A DNA stretch of 22,551 nt, from assembly GCF_001557325.1 (NCBI RefSeq), contig NZ_LSJS01000237.1, forward strand, positions 1-22,551, in the 5' to 3' direction. Origin of the DNA: Erythrobacter donghaensis. GTDB lineage: Bacteria; Pseudomonadota; Alphaproteobacteria; Sphingomonadales; Sphingomonadaceae. The notes below the pieces were generated by a model that saw only the letters and a list, made by a program, of their open reading frames with translations, had not been told where the DNA came from and made no database searches. Shown here in pieces: positions 1 to 7,714 of the stretch; the stretch's first letter is position 1; each line of letters begins with the position of its first letter. The translations under genes and the position numbers were made by a program.

Positions 1-47
1 GGAATCGCCCGGCGGTCGATCGCCGCTTCGCGCACCGCCGCGCTCAT
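1..47 (-). CDS. Possible 5' end of a divergent gene (partial, unidentified)
   Basis: Read on the minus strand, an ATG at 47-45 opens a frame that runs off the window edge after 15 codons (MSAAVREAAIDRRAIP). A weak GGAAG lies just upstream of the ATG. The divergent arrangement away from the pilus locus and the AT-rich stretch at 87-120 between them suit a real gene start. However, all three plus-strand frames are also open for most of this stretch, and 15 residues are too few to name a family. Treat it as a candidate only. Confidence 0.25.
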   Translation of the reverse strand, partial: MSAAVREAAIDRRAI

Positions 48-86
48 GGCGCGCTTCCGGCGCGCGGGGCTGCCGAACCGGAAAGT

Positions 87-120
87 GTGGTTACTATTTG
101 GTAAGTCATAACCTGTAGCA
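87..120 (+). promoter_or_regulatory. AT-rich upstream region of the pilus locus
   Basis: This is the only AT-rich patch between the left edge and cpaA. It contains a short inverted repeat, GGTTA at 89-93 and TAACC at 109-113, with TTAC-N6-GTAA nested inside. Such a patch in a GC-rich background is where the cpa promoter is most likely to lie. I cannot fix the -35 and -10 boxes with confidence. TAACC-containing motifs resemble half-sites of the cell-cycle regulator CtrA, which controls pilus genes in Caulobacter; that link is inference only. Confidence 0.3.
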
Positions 121-182
121 AGTGTCCCATTGAAGGACGGTCTGCGCACGGCGCACGGCCATGCTCCGGGGGACGACGCAAG

Positions 183-668
183 ATGAATACCATTTCCTAC
201 GGTCTGCTTGCCGGCTTGGCAATTGCGCTGGTCATCGCCGCCTTCACCGACATGCGCCGCCGGCAGATCGACAATTGGCTGAACGCCGCGATCGCGCTGA
301 CGGCACCGGCGTTCTGGTGGGCGAGCGGGCTCGAACTGTGGCCGGGCGTAGCGATCCAGCTGGGCGTGGCGACGGCGGCGTTCTTCATCCTCGCCGGGCT
401 GTTCGCGATGAAGGTGATGGGCGGCGGCGATGTGAAGCTGCTCACCGCGCTGGCGCTGTGGGTTCCGCCCTTCGTTTTCATGCAGCTGCTCTTGATCATG
501 TCGCTCGCCGGCGGCGCGCTGACGATCGTGCTGGCGAGCTGGCACATCATCCGCGGCGAGCGCGACAAGATCAAGATTCCCTACGGAATCGCCATCGCTT
601 TCGGCGGACTGTGGGTGCTGTGGGCCAACTATTTGCCGGGCCTCTCCTTCGCCGCGCACTCCGCATAA
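183..668 (+). CDS. cpaA: CpaA/TadV-type prepilin peptidase of the Tad pilus
   Basis: A 161-residue integral membrane aspartic protease (peptidase family A24) that cleaves the leader peptide of Flp-type prepilins at the cytoplasmic face of the inner membrane. The two catalytic aspartates expected for the family are visible: D23 in FTDMRRRQIDNW, and D83 in the GxGD-type motif GGGDVK (80-85). About five to six hydrophobic segments span the protein, and IPYGIAIAFGG near residues 132-142 is the usual conserved C-terminal motif. It lacks the N-methyltransferase domain of PilD enzymes, as expected for the short CpaA/TadV group. The ATG at 183 follows GGGGGA at about 168-173. It heads the cpa series, and an 89-bp gap precedes cpaB. 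No pilin gene lies next to it, unlike the Caulobacter pilA-cpaA arrangement. Confidence 0.9.
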   Translation: MNTISYGLLAGLAIALVIAAFTDMRRRQIDNWLNAAIALTAPAFWWASGLELWPGVAIQLGVATAAFFILAGLFAMKVMGGGDVKLLTALALWVPPFVFMQLLLIMSLAGGALTIVLASWHIIRGERDKIKIPYGIAIAFGGLWVLWANYLPGLSFAAHSA

Positions 669-757
669 CCCGATTTTAACCAGTGAAGCCTTACGCACTG
701 CAACCATACCTGCCCGCTAACCAACCCACGGGCCTTTACGAGGGGGCTATTTGAGCC

Positions 758-1876
758 ATGGATAGGAAGAAACTGGTTCTGCTGCTCGGTGCGCTGATCA
801 TCGCGATCGGGACGGCTTTCGCCGCGCGCAGCATGTTCGCCGGAGGCGCCGCTCCCGATGCAGAGGCTGCCGCCGTGCCCTCCGGCCCGCGCGTGCTGGT
901 CGCCAAGCGGGCGCTGACCGCGGGCACCATCATCACCGCCGATGCGCTGGGCTTCCAGCCCTGGCCCAAGGAACTGGTGCAGGACGCCTACTTCATCGAC
1001 GGCGAGGCCGACATGAACAAGCTGCTGGGCACCGTGGTCCGCTTCCCGATCACCGCAGGCGAGCCGGTCACTCAGGGTGCGCTGGTCGCGCCGGGCGATC
1101 GTGGCTTCCTTGCTGCCGCGCTCGGGCCGGGCATGCGCGCCGTTACGGTGCCGGTGTCGGCCACCACCGGGGTTGCCGGCTTCGTCTTTGCCGGCGACCG
1201 GGTCGACCTGGTGCTGACCCAGCAGGTCGACGGTTCGGGCGACGTCGCCCCGCTCAAGGCTGCCGAAACCGTGCTGCGCAATCTGCGCGTGCTCGCCACC
1301 GACCAGACGGTCGAGAAGACGGTCGACGAGAACGGCAAGACCCAGGTCACCGAATTCCGCACGGTCACGCTCGAAGTGACCCCCAAGATCGCCGAGAAGA
1401 TCGCCGTGGCCCAGACCATCGGCACGCTCAGCCTCGCGCTGCGCTCGATCTCGGACAGCGAATCCGAGCTCGAACGCGCCGTGGCATCGGGCGATGTGCA
1501 GATCCCTGCGGGCGCCACGCCCGAGCAGGAAGAGCGCATCCTCAAGGCCGCGATGGCGCGCCCTGTCGACAAGGGCTCGACCTTCGTGACCGGCGGCGAC
1601 GTGTCGCGCTTCCAGCGCAGCACCGTGCCGCCCAGGGGCGGACAGCAACAGGCGGCCCCGGCCCCCTCGGCGCCCGCTCCGTCGCGCCGCGCCGCCAGCG
1701 ATCCCAGCGCCCCGGCCCCGGTCTATCGCGGTCCGAGCGTCCGCGTCACCCGCGGCAAGGAAACCACCGAGGAAAGCGTCCGCTCCGGCACCGGCGCGGT
1801 CATCTCCAGCCAATCCAGCGGCGTGAAGCGTGCCGGGCAGACCCTGCCCAGCGCCGGTGCGACCGTGGTCTTCTGA
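758..1876 (+). CDS. cpaB: CpaB/RcpC, periplasmic accessory protein of the Tad secretin
   Basis: A 372-residue protein anchored by one N-terminal membrane segment (about residues 5-25, after MDRKK). A SAF/CpaB domain (about 44-110, starting PRVLVAKRALTAGTIITADAL) is followed by the RcpC region with the typical stretch GMRAVTVPVSATTGVAGFVFAGDRVDLVLTQ. The C-terminal 90 residues are rich in Pro, Ala and Ser and probably disordered. In Tad systems this protein works in the periplasm with the secretin and is needed for its stability or gating. The start is supported by the GAGGGGG run at 740-746, about 11 bases before the ATG. Only 42 bases separate its stop from the preferred cpaC start, so the two are almost surely co-transcribed. 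Confidence 0.9.
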   Translation: MDRKKLVLLLGALIIAIGTAFAARSMFAGGAAPDAEAAAVPSGPRVLVAKRALTAGTIITADALGFQPWPKELVQDAYFIDGEADMNKLLGTVVRFPITAGEPVTQGALVAPGDRGFLAAALGPGMRAVTVPVSATTGVAGFVFAGDRVDLVLTQQVDGSGDVAPLKAAETVLRNLRVLATDQTVEKTVDENGKTQVTEFRTVTLEVTPKIAEKIAVAQTIGTLSLALRSISDSESELERAVASGDVQIPAGATPEQEERILKAAMARPVDKGSTFVTGGDVSRFQRSTVPPRGGQQQAAPAPSAPAPSRRAASDPSAPAPVYRGPSVRVTRGKETTEESVRSGTGAVISSQSSGVKRAGQTLPSAGATVVF

Positions 1877-1918
1877 GGACGAAGGGCAATGTCGATCAAT
1901 CCCGAGGGGGGTCAACCC

Positions 1919-3568
1919 ATGACACGCAAGTTCAAGCTCAAGCTGCTGGTGGCCGCGATGGCAGCGGTGCCGATGGCGGCGATGCCCGCCACCACCGCAA
2001 CCGCGCAGCAGGTCGTCCGCCCGTCGCAGGAAATCGTCCTGTCGATCGGCAAGGGCGAGCTGGTGACGGTGCCCGGCACGATGGCCGACGTGTTCGTCGC
2101 CAACGAGGAAATCGCCGACGTCCAGGTCAAGTCGCAGCGCCAGCTCTACGTCTTCGGCAAGTCGGGCGGTGAGACCACGATCTACGCCAGCAACGAACGC
2201 GGCGACGTGATCTTCTCGGCCAACATCCGCGTGGGCTCCAACATCGGCAGCATCAACCAGATGCTCGCCATGGCGATGCCCGATGCCAAGATCAGCGTGT
2301 CGACCATGGGCGCCAGCACCGTGCTGCTGACCGGCACCGTCGGCGCCCCCGAGGATGCCGCCGAAGCCGAACGGCTGGTGCAGGCCTTCCTCGGCAAGGA
2401 GGCGAATGTCATCAGCCGCCTGCGCACCGCGACCCCGCTGCAGGTCAACCTCCAGGTCAAGATCGCCGAGGTCAACCGCTCGCTGCTGCGCAGCATCGGC
2501 GGCAACCTCCAGACCTTCGACAGCACCGGCGGCTTCCGCTTCGGCGTGGGCACCGGCGGTCGCTCGATCGTGACCGGCGAATATGGTCTCGGCGGGCCCT
2601 TCGCGACCGGCAACAACATTCTGAACCCGACCATCACCGTGCCCGTCATCGGCGCCAACGGCCTGCCGCTGTTCAACGAAGACGGCACGCCGGTGACGCA
2701 GGATATCCTTGGCACGGCGGTCAACAGCAACAACGGCACGACCCTGTCGGGTCTGGGCCGCCTGTTCGGCATGGACATGCTCGGCGCGCTCGACCTGTCG
2801 GAGCGTCTGGGCCTCGTCTCGACCATCACCGAACCCAACCTCACCGCGCTCTCGGGCGAAACCGCGACCTTCCTTGCGGGCGGCGAGTTCCCGGTGCCGA
2901 TCTCGCAGGGCCTCGGGCAGGTGTCGGTCGAGTTCCGCCAGTTCGGCGTCAGCCTCGCCTACACCCCGACCGTGCTTTCGAACGGCCGCATCTCGATGCG
3001 CGTGCGCCCGGAAGTCTCCGAACTGTCGACGCAAGGGTCGGTCACGCTCAACGGTTTCCAGGTGCCCGCGCTGACCACCCGCCGCACCGAGACCACGGTC
3101 GAGCTGGGCTCGGGACAGAGCTTCATGATCGCCGGCCTGATGAGCGCCAACTCGCAGAACGCGCTCGACAAGGCTCCGGGCCTGGGTGACGTGCCGATCC
3201 TCGGCAACCTGTTCCGCAGCCGGCAGTTCCGCAAGGGCGAGACCGAGCTGGTGATCATCGTCACCCCCTATCTGGTGAAGCCGGTCGACGCCAAGGACAT
3301 CAAGCTGCCGACCGACGGCTTCCATACGGCCAAGGAACTCGATCAGCTGATCGGCTACCGTGAGAACGCGGGCGTCTCGGGCGAAGTGCGCCCCGGGCCG
3401 AGCGCGGCCCAGCCCGATGCGCCGGCCCCCAAGGTGAGCGAGGTCGATCCGGCCGCGATCGTGCCGACCGGCGAGGAAAAGCCGCGCCGCGCCGAGAAGA
3501 AGGCCCGTCGTCCCGAGCGTGCCGCCAAGGCCGATGCTCCTGCCGCCGCCCCCGGTTTCAGCCTCTAA
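1919..3568 (+). CDS. cpaC: CpaC/RcpA, Tad pilus outer-membrane secretin
   Basis: The secretin that forms the outer-membrane pore for the Flp pilus; 549 residues from the chosen start. An in-frame ATG exists at 1889, but the ATG at 1919 sits 7 bases after a strong GAGGGGGG (1904-1911) and begins a clean signal peptide (MTRKFKLKLL, hydrophobic core, ending ATAQQ). An N-terminal pilus-formation domain follows (PSQEIVLSIGKGELVTVPG onward), then a BON-like domain (SVSTMGASTVLLTGTVGAPEDAAEAERLV). The secretin core runs from about LGLVSTITEPNLTALSGE to KGETELVIIVTPYLVKPV, with the conserved GLGDVPILGNLF just before its end. The C-terminal tail is Lys/Arg/Ala/Pro-rich. It is part of the cpaB-cpaC-cpaD-cpaE run, and 18 bases separate it from cpaD. 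Confidence 0.93.
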   Translation: MTRKFKLKLLVAAMAAVPMAAMPATTATAQQVVRPSQEIVLSIGKGELVTVPGTMADVFVANEEIADVQVKSQRQLYVFGKSGGETTIYASNERGDVIFSANIRVGSNIGSINQMLAMAMPDAKISVSTMGASTVLLTGTVGAPEDAAEAERLVQAFLGKEANVISRLRTATPLQVNLQVKIAEVNRSLLRSIGGNLQTFDSTGGFRFGVGTGGRSIVTGEYGLGGPFATGNNILNPTITVPVIGANGLPLFNEDGTPVTQDILGTAVNSNNGTTLSGLGRLFGMDMLGALDLSERLGLVSTITEPNLTALSGETATFLAGGEFPVPISQGLGQVSVEFRQFGVSLAYTPTVLSNGRISMRVRPEVSELSTQGSVTLNGFQVPALTTRRTETTVELGSGQSFMIAGLMSANSQNALDKAPGLGDVPILGNLFRSRQFRKGETELVIIVTPYLVKPVDAKDIKLPTDGFHTAKELDQLIGYRENAGVSGEVRPGPSAAQPDAPAPKVSEVDPAAIVPTGEEKPRRAEKKARRPERAAKADAPAAAPGFSL

Positions 3569-3586
3569 CGCGAGAAAGGTGCCACA

Positions 3587-4270
3587 ATGCCGAATGCACG
3601 ATTGAACCGGCCGGCCCGCGTGCCCGCCCCCACGCTCAGGCTTGCTCTCGTGGCTGTGCTGGGCCTCGGCCTTGCCGGCTGCGGCGGGATGCCCGAGAAC
3701 ACCTCGCTCTACAGCGTCAAGCAGCCGGTGGTCGAACGCACCAACATGGTGCTCGATGTCAACACCAACGCCTCGGGCCTGCCGATCTCGGAACAGCAGC
3801 GCCTCAACGGCTGGTTCGAGACGATGAACCTGCGCTACGGTGACCGGATCGCGATCGAGAACCCGAGCCAGAACCCGGCGGTGACCGCCGCGGTGCGCGA
3901 CCTTGCGGCGCGCTACGGGCTGCTGATCAGCGACACGGCCCCCGCCACGCCCGGCTTCATCCAGCCGGGCCAGGCGCGCGTGGTCATCACCCGCTCGAGC
4001 GCCAGCGTTCCCGGCTGCCCCGACTGGTCGGCCAAGTCGGACATGAACTACAACAACGGCACCAGCCCCAATTTCGGCTGCGCCGTGAACAGCAACATCG
4101 CCGCGATGGTGGCCGATCCGCAGGACCTGCTCGAAGGCAAGCAGGGTTCGGGCGAAACCGTGATCGCGACCTCGAACAAGGCGATCTCGACCTATCGTGA
4201 ACAGGATCCGACCGGCAAGGGCGGCCTGCAGCAGACCGGTGCCACGGGCTCGGGCGGAGGAGGTAACTAA
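3587..4270 (+). CDS. cpaD: CpaD, Tad pilus assembly lipoprotein
   Basis: A 227-residue outer-membrane lipoprotein associated with the Tad secretin. The N-terminus is a lipoprotein signal peptide whose lipobox LAGC (residues 29-32) puts the lipidated cysteine at C32. Two family hallmarks are present: CPDWS and the cysteine-containing block NFGCAVNSNIAAMVADPQDL. The remaining tail is glycine-rich (GSGGGGN). The start is supported by GAGAAAGG about 7-8 bases before the ATG. The glycine-coding 3' end also supplies the ribosome-binding site of cpaE (GGAGGAGG, 4256-4263), and only 3 bases separate the two genes, which suggests translational coupling. Confidence 0.9.
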   Translation: MPNARLNRPARVPAPTLRLALVAVLGLGLAGCGGMPENTSLYSVKQPVVERTNMVLDVNTNASGLPISEQQRLNGWFETMNLRYGDRIAIENPSQNPAVTAAVRDLAARYGLLISDTAPATPGFIQPGQARVVITRSSASVPGCPDWSAKSDMNYNNGTSPNFGCAVNSNIAAMVADPQDLLEGKQGSGETVIATSNKAISTYREQDPTGKGGLQQTGATGSGGGGN

Positions 4271-4273
4271 GCC

Positions 4274-5557
4274 ATGAATGCTCCCTGGAAATCCGGCATC
4301 CCCGGCAACCGCGACCCCTTCTCGGCCTATATCTGCGACGACAACGCGCTCGACGTGCTGCGTCCGGTGGTGATCGAGCTCGGCTGGCAGCCGGAAAAAT
4401 GCAACAAGGGCGGCCTGCGCAATGCGGTGCAATCGCTTTCGGTCAGCGCCTCGCCGGCGATCCTCGTGGTCGACCTGTCGGAAAGCGGCGACCCGCTCAA
4501 CGACATCAACGCGCTCGCCGAAGTGTGCGAGCCGGGCACGGTGGTGATCGCCATCGGCCAGGTCAACGACGTGCGCCTCTACCGCGATCTGCTCGCGAGC
4601 GGGATCCATGATTACCTGCTGAAGCCGCTCTCGCCGCAGGCCGTGCACGATGCGCTGAACCAGGCGCTGGCGGTGTTCATGAGCCCCAAGGCCGGTGATG
4701 CCGATGGGGCCAAGCGCCACGTCTCGACCGCGATCGTCGGCACCCGCGGCGGCGTGGGCGCATCGACGCTCGCCACCTCGCTCGCGTGGCTGTTCGCCGA
4801 ACAGCACAAGGCTTCGACCGCGCTGCTCGATCTCGACGTCCACTTCGGAACCGGCGCGCTCGCGCTCGATCTCGAGCCCGGCCGCGGCCTCACCGACGCG
4901 ATCGAGAACCCGAGCCGCATCGACCCGCTGTTCATCGAGCGCGCCATGGTGCGGGCCGGGGACAATCTGTCGATCCTCTCGGCGGAAGCTCCGATCAACC
5001 AGCCGCTGATGACCGACGGCGCTGCCTTCGTGCAGCTGGAGGACGAGTTCCGTCAGGCGTTCGAGATGACAATCATCGATCTGCCGCGCAACATGCTGAT
5101 CAACTTTCCGCAGCTGCTGGCCGACGTGAACCTGGTGATGCTGACCTGCGAGTTCACCCTCGCCTCGGCGCGCGACACGATCCGCATCCTCTCGTGGCTC
5201 AAGACCAACGCGAGCCATGCCCATCCGATGATCGTCGCCAACAAGGTGCAGCCGAGCCTCGCCGAGATCAGCAAGGCCGATTTCGAGGCCTCGATCGAGC
5301 GCAAGGTCGACTTCGTGATCCCCTACGACATCAAGGCGGCCTCGAATGCGGCGAAGCTGGGTCAGGTGTTCGTCGATGCCAACCGCTCGAGCAAGGCGAG
5401 CGCGGCGATCCGCCAGATCGCCGAGCGCGTGATGGGCGTGAGCACGGACGACATGCCCGCAGCGTCCGGCGGCGACAAGAAGTCGCTGCTCGGCAATTTC
5501 GATCTGAAGGCGATGCTCGCCAAGAAGCCGAAGGTCGATCTGACCAAGGCGGACTGA
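4274..5557 (+). CDS. cpaE: CpaE/TadZ, Tad pilus localisation ATPase-like protein
   Basis: A 427-residue cytoplasmic protein of the CpaE/TadZ family, which positions Tad machinery at the cell pole in Caulobacter. Residues about 17-135 form a receiver-like domain with an acidic pair (D22, D23), an Asp at the phospho-acceptor position (D67 in VVDLS) and a Lys (K117 in LLKPL). A MinD/ParA-like domain starts at residue 151. Its nucleotide loop, GTRGGVGAST (156-165), lacks both lysines of the deviant Walker A motif: R158 and A163 stand where they would be. A163 is common in TadZ proteins, so ATP binding may be altered. A Walker B-like MTIIDLPRN follows. The gene is translationally coupled to cpaD. 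The protein appears complete, ending KKPKVDLTKAD, and is followed by an unusual 114-base gap instead of cpaF. Confidence 0.9.
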   Translation: MNAPWKSGIPGNRDPFSAYICDDNALDVLRPVVIELGWQPEKCNKGGLRNAVQSLSVSASPAILVVDLSESGDPLNDINALAEVCEPGTVVIAIGQVNDVRLYRDLLASGIHDYLLKPLSPQAVHDALNQALAVFMSPKAGDADGAKRHVSTAIVGTRGGVGASTLATSLAWLFAEQHKASTALLDLDVHFGTGALALDLEPGRGLTDAIENPSRIDPLFIERAMVRAGDNLSILSAEAPINQPLMTDGAAFVQLEDEFRQAFEMTIIDLPRNMLINFPQLLADVNLVMLTCEFTLASARDTIRILSWLKTNASHAHPMIVANKVQPSLAEISKADFEASIERKVDFVIPYDIKAASNAAKLGQVFVDANRSSKASAAIRQIAERVMGVSTDDMPAASGGDKKSLLGNFDLKAMLAKKPKVDLTKAD

Positions 5558-5671
5558 TCGCCGCACGGCAGGGCGTGCGGGGCACGGCGCAGGGCGCCGG
5601 CCCCGTCTCCCGGCGGCACATGAGGACAGGAACCCGCCATATTGCGGCGGTGCGAGGCAGGAAACGACAGC

Positions 5672-6643
5672 ATGGACTTCTTCCAAACCCTGCTCATCAC
5701 GCTGGTGATCTTCGCCGTGCTCGTCGCGGGCTATGCGGTTATCGCCGGGTCGGGGGTGACCAAGGCGCAGAAGCGCCGAATGCAGGCGGTGCGCTATCGC
5801 CACTCCGAAAGCCTCGATGCCAAGGTCGACGCGCAGTTCAAGCGCGCCGTCGCCGCGCGCAAGCCCAAGACCTACAAGGTCGCCGGCTCGGGCTCGCGCC
5901 TGGAAGCGCTGCAGGTGCGCCTCAACCGCACCGGCAAGAGCTGGACCGTCTCGCAATATCTCTACATCTCGATCGGCCTTTCGCTCGCGATCGCGGTGCT
6001 TGTCTTCGTGCTGAGCCAGGCCCCGCTGCTGTCGCTCGGGGTCGGGCTGTTCGTGGGCGCGGGGCTGCCGCACCTGGTGGTCGGGTTCCTCATCAACCGC
6101 CGCACCAACCAGTTCATCAACAAGTTCCCCGACGGCATCGAGCTGCTCGTGCGCGGGCTGCGCTCGGGTCTTCCCGTGACCGAGACGCTGGGCATCGTGG
6201 CAAGCGAAGTGCCCGGCCCGGTCGGATACGAATTCAAGAGCGTGATCGACCGCATCAAGGTCGGCAAGACCATGGAGGATGCGCTTCAGGACACCGGCGA
6301 CAAGCTGGGGATCCCGGAGTTCAACTTCTTCACCATCACCCTGGCGATCCAGCGCGAGACCGGGGGCAACCTTGCCGAAACGCTCTCGAACCTTGCCGAC
6401 GTGCTGCGCAAGCGCGCGCAGATGAAGCTCAAGATCAAGGCGATGAGCTCGGAATCCAAGGCCTCGGCCTATATCGTCGGCTCGCTGCCGTTCCTCGTGT
6501 TCGGCGCGATCATGTATATCAACCCGAACTACATGTACCCCTTCTTCACCGACGACCGCCTGATCGTCGCCGGGCTGGGAGCGGGCGTGTGGATGGGTCT
6601 TGGCGTGTTCATCATGGCCAAGATGGTCAACTTCGAAATCTGA
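5672..6643 (+). CDS. tadB: TadB (CpaG), Tad pilus inner-membrane platform protein
   Basis: A 323-residue inner-membrane protein of the type II secretion F (T2SF/GspF) superfamily, which with TadC forms the platform on which the CpaF ATPase acts. It has an N-terminal membrane segment (LLITLVIFAVLVAGYAVIAG) and a pair of central segments. The cytoplasmic T2SF domain runs from FPDGIELLVRGLRSGLPVTE to KLKIKAMSSESKAS and includes the conserved QRETGGNLAETLSNLA. Two C-terminal membrane segments end the protein. I start it at the ATG at 5672, preceded by AGGAAA with normal spacing; an upstream TTG at 5642 would add 10 residues without improving the N-terminus. tadC begins 19 bases after its stop. 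Confidence 0.92.
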   Translation: MDFFQTLLITLVIFAVLVAGYAVIAGSGVTKAQKRRMQAVRYRHSESLDAKVDAQFKRAVAARKPKTYKVAGSGSRLEALQVRLNRTGKSWTVSQYLYISIGLSLAIAVLVFVLSQAPLLSLGVGLFVGAGLPHLVVGFLINRRTNQFINKFPDGIELLVRGLRSGLPVTETLGIVASEVPGPVGYEFKSVIDRIKVGKTMEDALQDTGDKLGIPEFNFFTITLAIQRETGGNLAETLSNLADVLRKRAQMKLKIKAMSSESKASAYIVGSLPFLVFGAIMYINPNYMYPFFTDDRLIVAGLGAGVWMGLGVFIMAKMVNFEI

Positions 6644-6662
6644 GCGCGGGGGCACCGGAACC

Positions 6663-7673
6663 ATGATCGATCAACCCGCCGGACCCACGCTGCTCGGCTT
6701 CGACGTCATCCTCGTCGGGACGATGCTGGTTGCCATGGCCGCCTTTGCGACCATGCTGGCGATCTATGCCGCGGTGACGATCCGCGATCCGATGGCCAAG
6801 CGCGTCAAGGCGCTCGAGGCGCGGCGCGAGCAGTTGAAGGCCGGGATCGTCACCTCGGCCACCAAGAAGCGCACCAGCCTGGTGCGCCGCACCGACACGA
6901 CCGACAAGGTCAAGAACAGCCTCGACAGGTTCAACGTCCTCCAGGACAGCCAGATCAAGGCCATCCAGCAGAAGCTGGCGCACGCGGGCTACCGCAACAA
7001 GGAACTCGCGGTGCTGATCATCGGCATGCGCGCGATCATGCCGATCGTGGTCGGCGGGATCATGGGCCTGTTGATCTACGTGGTCGAATTCTGGCCCGAC
7101 TGGGGCCCGTTCACCCGGCTCGGCGCCTTCGCGATGTCGGTGTTCCTGTCCTACAAGGGCCCCGAACTCTACCTCAGCAACAAGGCGAGCAAGCGCACCA
7201 AGGAAATCCAGAAAGGCCTGCCCGACGCGCTCGACCTGCTGGTGATCTGCGCCGAGGCGGGTCTGACCGTGGACGCCGCCTTCAACCGCGTCGCCAAGGA
7301 ATTGGGCCGCGCCTATCCCGAACTGGGCGACGAATTCGCGCTCACCGCGATCGAACTCTCGTTCCTCAACGAACGGCGCATGGCGTTCAACAACCTCGCC
7401 TACCGCGTCAATCTGGAAGCGGTGAAGGGCGTGGTGACCACCATGGTCCAGACCGAACGCTACGGCACCCCGCTCGCGAGTGCGCTGCGCGTGCTGTCGG
7501 CCGAATTCCGCAACGAGCGCATGATGCGCGCCGAGGAAAAGGCCGCGCGCCTGCCCGCGATCATGACCGTGCCGCTGATCGTGTTCATCCTTCCCACGCT
7601 GTTCGTGGTCATTCTCGGCCCCGCGGCCTGTTCGATCAGCGACAACCTCGTCAATTCGAACGTCGGCAAGTAA
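6663..7673 (+). CDS. tadC: TadC (CpaH), Tad pilus inner-membrane platform protein
   Basis: A 336-residue partner of TadB from the same T2SF/GspF superfamily. It has an N-terminal membrane segment (about residues 12-40, ILVGTMLVAMAAFATMLAIYAAV), a basic linker, a middle pair of membrane segments and a T2SF domain beginning LPDALDLLVICAEAGLTVDAAF. Within the domain is the conserved block TERYGTPLASALRVLSAEFRNERMMRAEEKAARLP. A final hydrophobic segment is MTVPLIVFILPTLFVVILGPA. The ATG at 6663 gives the expected N-terminus; the frame stays open 21 codons further upstream but that part overlaps tadB and has no family character. It is the last pilus gene here: the common downstream partner tadD (TPR protein) does not follow, and a convergent gene begins 24 bases on. 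Confidence 0.92.
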   Translation: MIDQPAGPTLLGFDVILVGTMLVAMAAFATMLAIYAAVTIRDPMAKRVKALEARREQLKAGIVTSATKKRTSLVRRTDTTDKVKNSLDRFNVLQDSQIKAIQQKLAHAGYRNKELAVLIIGMRAIMPIVVGGIMGLLIYVVEFWPDWGPFTRLGAFAMSVFLSYKGPELYLSNKASKRTKEIQKGLPDALDLLVICAEAGLTVDAAFNRVAKELGRAYPELGDEFALTAIELSFLNERRMAFNNLAYRVNLEAVKGVVTTMVQTERYGTPLASALRVLSAEFRNERMMRAEEKAARLPAIMTVPLIVFILPTLFVVILGPAACSISDNLVNSNVGK

Positions 7674-7684
7674 CAACCCGGGAC

Positions 7685-7714
7685 GGCCGGAGCGGGATCA
7701 GTCCTGCTCCGGCC
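7685..7714. terminator. Bidirectional hairpin between tadC and the MarR gene
   Basis: A perfect 9-bp stem (GGCCGGAGC / GCTCCGGCC) extends inward by four more pairs, one of them G-T, to a TCAG loop. That makes a 13-bp stem at the point where tadC (+) and the marR-type gene (-) converge. No long T-run follows on either strand, so it is not a textbook intrinsic terminator, but its strength and position fit a shared 3'-end structure. The right arm lies inside the last codons of the MarR gene, whose stop codon is in the loop. Confidence 0.65.

Noticed and set aside
5620..5671. ATG at 5620 as a possible remnant start of cpaF
   Set aside because: Its frame runs into tadB out of frame, and the few codons in the gap show no similarity to CpaF that I can see.
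629..6664. A 2011-codon open frame on the minus strand across the whole pilus locus
   Set aside because: It is exactly antisense to six well-conserved cpa/tad genes. Its product is an Arg/His/Asp/Glu-rich sequence with no domain, as expected when GC-rich third positions remove stop codons from the opposite strand.
4786..6666. A 626-codon plus-strand frame spanning the cpaE-tadB gap
   Set aside because: It is out of frame with both cpaE and tadB, is Arg-rich, and has no ATPase motif, so it is not a diverged cpaF.
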